A stretch of DNA of 64,000 nt from positions 62,001-126,000 of the forward strand of contig DASPUC010000003.1 in assembly GCA_035623075.1 (NCBI GenBank). Direction: 5' to 3'. The notes beneath the pieces were generated by a model. The model worked only from the letters and a program-made list of their open reading frames with translations, made no database searches and was not told the origin of the DNA. The DNA is from Nitrospiraceae bacterium (lineage in GTDB: Bacteria > Nitrospirota > Nitrospiria > Nitrospirales > Nitrospiraceae). The position numbers were made by a program, and so were the translations under genes. Numbering within the stretch: the stretch's first letter is position 1; each line of letters opens with the position of its first letter. Shown in pieces: positions 58,110 to 64,000 of this stretch.

Positions 58110-60056
58110 ATGTCGATCTTGAAGAGCATTTCCAGCCCAGCCGACCTGAAGCGGCTATCGCCTGTGCAATTTCCCACACTTTGCCAGGAGATCAGGGAGC
58201 AAATCATCAGTGTGGTCTCCAACGTGGGAGGCCACCTCGCGTCAAACTTGGGGGTCGTTGAACTCACCGTCGCCTTGCATTACCTCCTAAACACCCCGAA
58301 GGACAAGATCGTCTGGGATACCAGCAATCAGGCCTATGCCCATAAACTGCTCACAGGCCGGCGCGAACGCTTCCATACCCTTCGGCAATACGGCGGGTTG
58401 AGCGGATTCTGCAAGCGGGAAGAAAGTGAATTTGATACGTTCAACGCCGGCCATGCCGGTACCGGCGTCTCGGCGGCCTTCGGGATGGTTGAAGCCCGTG
58501 AACAGTTGGGACAGAAGCACAAAGTCGTCTGCGTCGTCGGCGATGGAGCAATGACGGCGGGAATGACACTGGAAGGTTTACATCATGCCGGCGGGTTGGG
58601 AAAAGATTTTCTGGTGATCTTGAACGACAATCAAATGTCTATCTCGAAGAACGTCGGGGCGATTTCCTCCTACCTCAATCGCACCTTCACCGGGGAGTTT
58701 TACACGAAGATGCGAGAGGAGACAGGACAATTATTAAGGAAGATTCCTCGCATCGGCCTTGACATGAAGAAGCTCGCTCGGCGGGCCGAGGAGTTGGCCA
58801 AGGGAGCGATCCTTCCCGGTCTCTTGTTCGAAGAGCTCGGGTTTCAGTATGCCGGACCCATCGACGGCCACAATTTTGACCACCTGCTTCCCACCTTGGA
58901 CAATGTATTGAAGATGAAGGGCCCCGTCTTGCTGCACGTCATTACCAAAAAAGGGTTGGGTTATGAGCCGGCGGTGAAGAACCCTGTCTGGTTTCATGCC
59001 TGTCCGTCCTTCGTGCGCGAAACCGGTGCACTGGCCATGAAGGCGGCGCGGCCGTCCTATACGCAGATTGCCATCGAGTCATTGGTCAAGTTGGCCCGCG
59101 AAGACAAACGAGTCGTGGCGATCACGGCAGCGATGTGCGAAGGAACCGGCCTCAACATCTTTGAGAAGGAATTTCCGGAGCGATTGTATGACGTCGGGAT
59201 TGCCGAACAGCACGCGGTCACGTTTGCCGCAGGCCTTGCGACTCAAGGGTTACGGCCGGTGGTTGCGATGTATGCGACGTTCTTGCAACGGGCGTACGAT
59301 CAGGTGGTGCATGATGTCGCTACCCAGAATCTGCCGGTCACGTTGTGCATCGATCGCGGAGGGTTGGTCGCGGAGGACGGGACGACGCACCACGGCGCCT
59401 TCGACTACGCCTATCTTCGACACGTGCCGAACATGGTGGTCATGGCGCCGAAAGACGAGAACGAATTACAACACATGCTCAAGACCGCTCTCCGGTATGA
59501 TGGGCCTGCTTCGGTCCGATATCCGCGCGGAGTCAGCCTCGGTGTCGAGATGGATTCGCGGATGGATATGCTTCCGATCGGAAAAGGCGAGGTGCTGCGG
59601 GAGGGAACCGATGTCGCGATCATCGCGATCGGTGTGCCGGTCTGGCAAGCGGTGAAAGCCGCCGAACGGTTGAGCCAGGACGGCGTGTCGACAGCGGTCG
59701 TTAATGCACGTTTCGTGAAACCGCTGGATCGTGAGTTGATCGTGGACGTGGCCAAGCGTGTCCGCTATGTTGTGACCGTCGAGGAGGGATGCAAGATGGG
59801 CGGGTTCGGCTCAGCCGTGCTCGAGACCCTCTCGGAGGCCGGTGTTACGGATGTGGCGACGAAAGTCATCGGATTGCCTGATTGGTATATCGAACAGGGG
59901 CCTCAAGATCTTCTGCGCGAGCGGTACGGTTTGACGGCAGAGGGAATCTACCAGAGCGTGAAGGAACTCATCGGCAAAACGCCGGCAGCCAGAGACCGAT
60001 TCACTGGTGCGGCATTGACAGACCATCTCCCGCACGGAGACGAGCAAGGCAGCTAG
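58110..60056 (+). CDS. dxs: 1-deoxy-D-xylulose-5-phosphate synthase
   Basis: This 648-residue TPP enzyme condenses pyruvate and glyceraldehyde 3-phosphate, the first MEP-pathway step. Recognisable parts are GGHLASNLGVVELTVALHY near residue 42, the TPP motif GDGAMTAGMTLEGL near 150 ending in NDN, and the transketolase pyrimidine domain with YDVGIAEQHAVTFAAGLA near 360. ATG 58110 follows AAAGGAG by eight bases; GTG 58101 would begin inside that sequence. It is followed 16 bases later by ispG. Confidence 0.96.
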   Translation: MSILKSISSPADLKRLSPVQFPTLCQEIREQIISVVSNVGGHLASNLGVVELTVALHYLLNTPKDKIVWDTSNQAYAHKLLTGRRERFHTLRQYGGLSGFCKREESEFDTFNAGHAGTGVSAAFGMVEAREQLGQKHKVVCVVGDGAMTAGMTLEGLHHAGGLGKDFLVILNDNQMSISKNVGAISSYLNRTFTGEFYTKMREETGQLLRKIPRIGLDMKKLARRAEELAKGAILPGLLFEELGFQYAGPIDGHNFDHLLPTLDNVLKMKGPVLLHVITKKGLGYEPAVKNPVWFHACPSFVRETGALAMKAARPSYTQIAIESLVKLAREDKRVVAITAAMCEGTGLNIFEKEFPERLYDVGIAEQHAVTFAAGLATQGLRPVVAMYATFLQRAYDQVVHDVATQNLPVTLCIDRGGLVAEDGTTHHGAFDYAYLRHVPNMVVMAPKDENELQHMLKTALRYDGPASVRYPRGVSLGVEMDSRMDMLPIGKGEVLREGTDVAIIAIGVPVWQAVKAAERLSQDGVSTAVVNARFVKPLDRELIVDVAKRVRYVVTVEEGCKMGGFGSAVLETLSEAGVTDVATKVIGLPDWYIEQGPQDLLRERYGLTAEGIYQSVKELIGKTPAARDRFTGAALTDHLPHGDEQGS

Positions 60057-60072
60057 CTGCGACTAGATCGTC

Positions 60073-61263
60073 ATGCACATCACCAGACGGAAAACACGGC
60101 AGATCAAAGTCGGTCCAGTGAAAATCGGAGGGGATGCTCCGGTATCCGTCCAGTCGATGTGTTCGACGGACACGCGGGATGTCGCGGCGACGATCGAGCA
60201 AATTCGCCAGCTCGAAGCGGCCGGATGCGAAGTGATTCGCGTCGCTGTGCCGGACGTCGAAGCGGCAAATGTCCTGAGCAAGATCAAAGCCGCCATGACC
60301 GTACCGTTGATTGCGGACATTCATTTCGATCACCGGCTGGCTCTGAAGGCGGCTGAAATCGTCGACTGTGTCCGGATCAATCCCGGTAATATTGGCGCCT
60401 GGTGGAAAGTCGAGGAAGTGATCAAAGCGGTCAACGATGTCGGGATTCCGATTCGGGTAGGAGTCAATGGCGGCTCGCTCGAGCGACCCCTGTTGGATAA
60501 ATACGGATGGCCCTCGCCCGAGGCATTGGCTGAATCGGCCCTCAACGCCGTTCACGCACTCGAAGACGTCGGCTTTACCAACATGAAGGTGTCGCTCAAG
60601 GCGTCTGACGTTCATCACGCGATCGACGCCTATTGGCTCTTTGCTCATCAATCCGATTATCCGTTGCACATCGGCATTACCGAGGCTGGGACGGCCATGA
60701 CCGGAGCCGTCAAGTCGGCGATGGGGCTGGGCTATTTGCTCTCGCAGGGGATTGGAGACACATTGCGGGTGTCATTGGCGGCCGATCCAGTCGAGGAAGT
60801 GAAAGTGGGATTTGAAATTCTGAAGTCGCTGGAACTCAGGCATCGAGGGATCAACGTCATCGCCTGTCCGACTTGTGGGCGGGTCGAGATCGACGTCGTT
60901 CGAATGGCCAACGAATTGGAGAAGAAGCTCGGACATATCAAGGCACCGCTCAACGTGTCGGTTCTGGGTTGCGTCGTCAACGGGATCGGTGAAGGGAAAG
61001 AAGCTGACATCGGCATTGCCGGCGGAGAAGGAAAGGGAATTCTCTTCAAGAAGGGCAAGCTGGTTCGCAAGGTGCCGATGGACGAATTAATGGATACCCT
61101 GATTCGGGAAGTTGAAATTCTCGCAAAAGAAAAAGAAGCCGAAGGAAACGGCGAGGCGGTATCAGCCACTCAGCCCCATTCCGAGTGGGAGCCGGTTGTT
61201 CCTCACTCCGATCAGCCGTCGACGCTCGGGAAAGAAATTCCCGTCCTTTCAAATAAGCGGTAG
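60073..61263 (+). CDS. ispG: 4-hydroxy-3-methylbut-2-en-1-yl diphosphate synthase
   Basis: The 396-residue [4Fe-4S] enzyme makes HMBPP, the substrate of IspH. It has RKTRQIKVGPVKIGG and VQSMCSTDTRD at the N-terminus, NPGNIG near residue 102, and the cluster cysteines in CPTCGR (about 264 and 267) and GCVVNGIGEG (about 299). The last ~45 residues are a non-conserved tail. With dxs it forms an isoprenoid pair downstream of the hopanoid/Mla genes. Confidence 0.96.
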   Translation: MHITRRKTRQIKVGPVKIGGDAPVSVQSMCSTDTRDVAATIEQIRQLEAAGCEVIRVAVPDVEAANVLSKIKAAMTVPLIADIHFDHRLALKAAEIVDCVRINPGNIGAWWKVEEVIKAVNDVGIPIRVGVNGGSLERPLLDKYGWPSPEALAESALNAVHALEDVGFTNMKVSLKASDVHHAIDAYWLFAHQSDYPLHIGITEAGTAMTGAVKSAMGLGYLLSQGIGDTLRVSLAADPVEEVKVGFEILKSLELRHRGINVIACPTCGRVEIDVVRMANELEKKLGHIKAPLNVSVLGCVVNGIGEGKEADIGIAGGEGKGILFKKGKLVRKVPMDELMDTLIREVEILAKEKEAEGNGEAVSATQPHSEWEPVVPHSDQPSTLGKEIPVLSNKR

Positions 61264-61306
61264 TCCACTCTCCCCTCACCACTAGCCCCGTGCCCCTTGC
61301 CCAGAC

Positions 61307-61312
61307 TATAAT
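61307..61312 (+). promoter_or_regulatory. -10 element of the tRNA-Cys promoter
   Basis: A perfect TATAAT lies 14 bases before the mature tRNA. The bases between are GC-rich, like the discriminators of stringently controlled promoters. No good -35 was found at 16-18 bases. Confidence 0.55.
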
Positions 61313-61325
61313 GCCGCCCTCGCGA

Positions 61326-61400
61326 GGCGCCGTACCCAAGTGGTAAGGGAGCAGTCTGCAAAACTGCGATGCAGCGGTTCGAACCCGCTCGGCGCCTCCA
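61326..61400 (+). tRNA. tRNA-Cys (anticodon GCA)
   Basis: The cloverleaf is complete: acceptor GGCGCCG (61326-61332) with CGGCGCC (61390-61396), a D arm, an anticodon stem GCAGT/ACTGC with loop CTGCAAA giving anticodon GCA, variable loop, and T arm AGCGG-TTCGAAC-CCGCT. The 3' CCA is encoded. It is 75 bases with CCA. Confidence 0.97.
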
Positions 61401-61612
61401 AATCGCGCTTCATGCGTGCTGACGGCATTCCAACTCGGGATCATCATGATTTTCGTAACATGCTTCCTCGGCGGTTAGAGGTGACTCCCTCGTAAATTGA
61501 CGAGTAATTGGTGGGATGTTAGAATCCAGCTGAACCTGAAGGGGTCTACTAGCCAGACTCCCACCCATAGCCGTTCACCATTACAGCACAGCGTCAAGAG
61601 AAGGAAAACTGG

Positions 61613-62629
61613 ATGGCCGTTCCGATTTCTCAGATGTTGACGGTTTCAAAGTATGTCCTCACCCAGAAGCTCAAAGGGGTGAAACGGTACCCATTGGTGC
61701 TCATGCTTGAACCGTTGTTCCGCTGCAATCTGGCCTGTGCTGGTTGTGGAAAAATTCAATATCCTGATCACGTCCTCGACAAGCGGCTGACACCGGAGCA
61801 ATGCTGGGCTGCGGCGGAGGAGTGCGGGGTACCAATCGTGAGTATCCCGGGCGGCGAACCGTTGATACATCCGGAGATCGCCAAGATTGTTGAAGGGCTC
61901 GTGGATCAAAAGCGGTATGTCTATCTCTGCACGAACGCCATCCTCTTGGAGCGCAAGCTCGATGAATACAAGCCCTCGAAGTACCTCACGTTCAGCGTCC
62001 ATATGGACGGGTTGCGCGACGAACACGATCTAGCAGTGTGCCGTGACGGGGTCTACGACATCGCGTTAAAGGCGATCAAGGCGGCACTCAAGCGGGGTCA
62101 CCGTGTGACGACGAATACGACGTTGTTCGACGATGCCAATCCGGAGCGTGTGCGGAAATTCTTTGACGAAATGATGGAGCTCGGTGTGGAAGGCATGATG
62201 ATTTCTCCGGGCTATAGCTACCAGAAGGCGCCGGACCAGCAGCATTTCTTGAAGCGCGCGAGGACGCGGGAATTATTCTCGCGGATTCTCGGCCGCCCCA
62301 AGAGAAGCTGGCGATTCAATCAGTCTCCGTTGTTTTTGGACTTCTTAATGGGCCGGCGAGAATACCAATGCACTCCCTGGGGGAATCCGACCTACAATGT
62401 ATTCGGCTGGCAAAAACCCTGTTATCTGTTGCAGGAAGGATATACACAAACGTTTCGTGACCTTATGGAGCTGACCGAGTGGGATCGTTATGGTACAGGG
62501 CGGAACGAAAAATGCGCCGACTGCATGGTGCATTGCGGCTATGAAGCCTCTGCGGTGGAGGATACTTTCGGCTCCGTTTCAGGCTTCAGTCGGACCGTTA
62601 AATTGACCTTGCTCCCCACGTCCCGATAG
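61613..62629 (+). CDS. hpnH: Hopanoid radical-SAM protein HpnH (adenosylhopane synthase)
   Basis: HpnH joins the 5'-deoxyadenosyl group to hopene to form adenosylhopane, the first side-chain step; HpnG then acts. The 338-residue protein has the radical-SAM cluster motif C-x3-C-x2-C as Cys38, Cys42, Cys45 (RCNLACAGCGK), the SAM-binding GGEPLIHPEI near residue 82 and the C-terminal CADCMVHCGYEASAV typical of HpnH. ATG 61613 begins the conserved MAVPISQ N-terminus. It lies 8 kb from shc, on the same strand. Confidence 0.95.
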   Translation: MAVPISQMLTVSKYVLTQKLKGVKRYPLVLMLEPLFRCNLACAGCGKIQYPDHVLDKRLTPEQCWAAAEECGVPIVSIPGGEPLIHPEIAKIVEGLVDQKRYVYLCTNAILLERKLDEYKPSKYLTFSVHMDGLRDEHDLAVCRDGVYDIALKAIKAALKRGHRVTTNTTLFDDANPERVRKFFDEMMELGVEGMMISPGYSYQKAPDQQHFLKRARTRELFSRILGRPKRSWRFNQSPLFLDFLMGRREYQCTPWGNPTYNVFGWQKPCYLLQEGYTQTFRDLMELTEWDRYGTGRNEKCADCMVHCGYEASAVEDTFGSVSGFSRTVKLTLLPTSR

Positions 62630-62697
62630 TACCTCGCGTGAAGGTTCTTCCGCAACTTGGTGTTCTTCACACACGCTTCACGCCTTATGGCTATTCA

Positions 62698-63090
62698 ATG
62701 ACCGATACGAAGAACCACAGTGGTGGCCAGGGTGGAGGCCTTGAGGGAAGAGTGTTCAGGCCGGCTTCATTCGATGAAGTTGCCGAGGCCGTTGAACTCG
62801 CGTTCGACTATCGGGGTGACGTGACGTTGTCGTTAAAATCGGGCGAATCACTGTGTGGCTACATCTTCAATCGCCGCCTGGCGGGATCAGAATCTACCAT
62901 CGAATTGTTTCCTGCCGAGAACTCGAATGCCGCCATCGTTCGTTACGGTGACATTGCCGCGATTGCCTTTACCGGCGAAGACACGGCTACAGGCAAGTCA
63001 TGGGAAGCGTGGATGGCAAAAAAAGAATCAGAACGACGGGCTGAAGCCGAACGCGTGGCCACCGAGGCGAAGGCCCGAGGGCATCTCTAA
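62698..63090 (+). CDS. Hypothetical protein next to hpnH
   Basis: From ATG 62698 the product is 130 residues with a Gly-rich start, a central beta-rich domain (DVTLSLKSGESLCGYIFNR near residue 40) that resembles small RNA- or ligand-binding barrels, and a charged helical tail (KKESERRAEAERVATEAKAR). There is no signal or membrane segment. An in-frame GTG at 62638 is an alternative start; neither has a strong Shine-Dalgarno sequence. Its place 68 bases after hpnH suggests co-transcription, but a hopanoid role is only a guess. Confidence 0.65.
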   Translation: MTDTKNHSGGQGGGLEGRVFRPASFDEVAEAVELAFDYRGDVTLSLKSGESLCGYIFNRRLAGSESTIELFPAENSNAAIVRYGDIAAIAFTGEDTATGKSWEAWMAKKESERRAEAERVATEAKARGHL

Positions 63091-63421
63091 GCTTTTCACC
63101 ACCGTTCGCATCTGGTCCTCTCATATCCCACACGCTTCCCGAGCCACTTCGGAAGAATTTCGCCAGTTTGGCTGCGCGAATGAAGTCGGGTGTCAAGAAC
63201 ACTGCTATTTCCAAGTCCTTGGAAACGTGCTTATTTTTACAGTAACTTCGCGCCTCCTCTCGTTGACAAACAGGAAGCCCCATGCTAAAAGGGTCGGCCT
63301 TAAAATTAGGCGAGCCTGCTCAGAGAAGCTGTTCTGTTGTGTGAGGGAGCAAGCGGAAACTCACCGGCAGAAAATCGGTAACGTCGCGTACGTGAGGTGC
63401 AACCAAACAAGGGGGATTCAG
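63091..63421. other. Spacer before the exported Cna-like protein
   Basis: About 330 bases in which a frame stays open by chance from 62855, but its content is not protein-like and overlaps hpnH's neighbour in another phase. No clear promoter or hairpin was found. Confidence 0.4.
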
Positions 63422-63937
63422 TTGCGGCGGAGCGTGCTTGCCGCCGTGATAGGAACAATTGGGCTGGGCGGCTTCCCTTCTGTCGTTTCGGCGACGCATG
63501 AAGCCGACCACCGGTTCACGGTCGAGGGGTTCGTCTGTGACGCCGATGGAAAAGGCAGCGCCAATGTCGATGTCTTGGTGAAGGATACCAAGGTCTCCTA
63601 CGGTCAGATCGTGAAAACCGATGGAGATGGGTACTATAAGGCGACGTTTCATCTTCATAACGACAATCTTGGCGATCCACTGTTGGTGGAAGCCAAAGGA
63701 GAGCAGCAAGATCATAAGATACAATTTGATCCGAAAGACCTGGAGACGGAACGAAAAGTTCAGGTGAACTTCGGGACCGGCTGTATTCACGATGTGAACA
63801 GTCCTCCGGTGTGGGTTTTTCTTGGGTTAGGGGCCGGAGCCGTGGCCGTTGGCGGGTTCGTGTGCATGAAGATGGTTCGTTCGTGGCGAAGGCAAGAACA
63901 GAAGCGGGGGAAATCGCAAGGGAAACGCAAGAAATAA
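63422..63937 (+). CDS. Exported, C-terminally anchored beta-sandwich protein
   Basis: The start is TTG 63422, with AAGGGGG six bases upstream. The 171-residue product has a signal peptide (SVLAAVIGTIGLGGFPSVVSA), a carboxypeptidase-regulatory-like beta-sandwich (VEGFVCDADGKGSANVDVLV near residue 33, DGDGYYKATFH near 65), one membrane helix near 132-152 (PPVWVFLGLGAGAVAVGGFV) and a basic C-terminal tail. It is probably held in the inner membrane with the sandwich in the periplasm. Two cysteines (in GFVC and TGC) may form a disulfide. The specific role is unknown. Confidence 0.75.
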   Translation: MRRSVLAAVIGTIGLGGFPSVVSATHEADHRFTVEGFVCDADGKGSANVDVLVKDTKVSYGQIVKTDGDGYYKATFHLHNDNLGDPLLVEAKGEQQDHKIQFDPKDLETERKVQVNFGTGCIHDVNSPPVWVFLGLGAGAVAVGGFVCMKMVRSWRRQEQKRGKSQGKRKK

Positions 63938-64000
63938 CCGATGGCGGTCCGTGGGGCTGATGTGCACCTCGCCGGATCGGTCAGTTGAAGTGGCGGAGAG

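Noticed and set aside
62855-63421. Upstream extension of the exported protein at 63422
   Set aside because: The first 189 codons overlap the hypothetical gene after hpnH and are not protein-like; the TTG at 63422 has a good Shine-Dalgarno sequence directly before a signal peptide.

Overview
The window looks like chromosome from a chemolithoautotrophic bacterium of the phylum Nitrospirota, most likely a Nitrospira (nitrite oxidiser or comammox type). The main evidence is a compact reductive TCA gene cluster with a two-subunit ATP-citrate lyase and a 2-oxoacid:ferredoxin oxidoreductase. System II cytochrome c maturation, hopanoid genes and a Gram-negative outer-membrane gene set (bamD, mla) fit the same picture. 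No nitrite oxidoreductase or ammonia monooxygenase gene lies in the window, so the genus call is inference.

Layout. 1-2073: the end of an oxidoreductase operon (a small subunit cut by the window edge, then the alpha subunit) and a strong intrinsic terminator. 2156-7520: small accessory genes (Rsm22-like methyltransferase, a proteasome-like Ntn-hydrolase candidate, zinc-ribbon protein, dual-specificity phosphatase, mutM) mixed with two families of structured repeats. 7649-20325: the rTCA operon aclB-aclA-acn-icd-frdB-frdA-sucC-sucD, with a good sigma70-type promoter in front, small inverted repeats between several genes and a hairpin terminator behind. 20338-30489: an accessory stretch holding a ferritin-like/VIT1 transporter, a hybrid histidine kinase with a cysteine-rich PAS domain, a 41-residue membrane peptide, PilZ, an EamA permease, a probable pseudogene, a lipoprotein, an indoleamine 2,3-dioxygenase-family protein and an AT-richer acyltransferase. 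30789-33286: ahcY and metK (methyl cycle). 33414-38176: cytochrome c biogenesis (resB, ccsA, two TlpA/ResA thioredoxins, ccdA). 38328-42277: bamD, fabH, a PhoU-like protein and a PiT phosphate transporter. 42250-44822: phoR/phoB. 45000-49793: ispH and smc. 49848-63090: isoprenoid, hopanoid and outer-membrane lipid genes (shc, hpnG, mlaE, mlaF, mlaD, mlaC, two outer-membrane barrel candidates, dxs, ispG, tRNA-Cys, hpnH, a small unknown). 63422-63937: a small membrane-anchored exported protein.

How the genes fit together. The first block supplies carbon fixation: citrate cleavage to acetyl-CoA, reductive carboxylation, and fumarate reduction by what looks like a soluble flavoprotein/iron-sulfur pair with no membrane anchor beside it. 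The last block joins precursor synthesis (Dxs, IspG; IspH lies just upstream), hopene formation (Shc), side-chain addition (HpnH, HpnG) and an Mla-type lipid transporter with outer-membrane barrels. This suggests a coordinated programme for making hopanoids and moving them or other lipids between membranes. The PhoBR/PiT/PhoU-like block looks like a phosphate-response unit.

The items most worth a second look are: the proteasome-like Ntn-hydrolase candidate at 4093-4986; a pair of long-hairpin repeats whose paired stems have changed together (3694-3873 and 5186-5365); the hopanoid-Mla operon; the unusual fumarate reductase pair; and the 41-residue peptide with its own promoter and Shine-Dalgarno sequence. 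All functions come from motif recognition by eye; no database search was possible.
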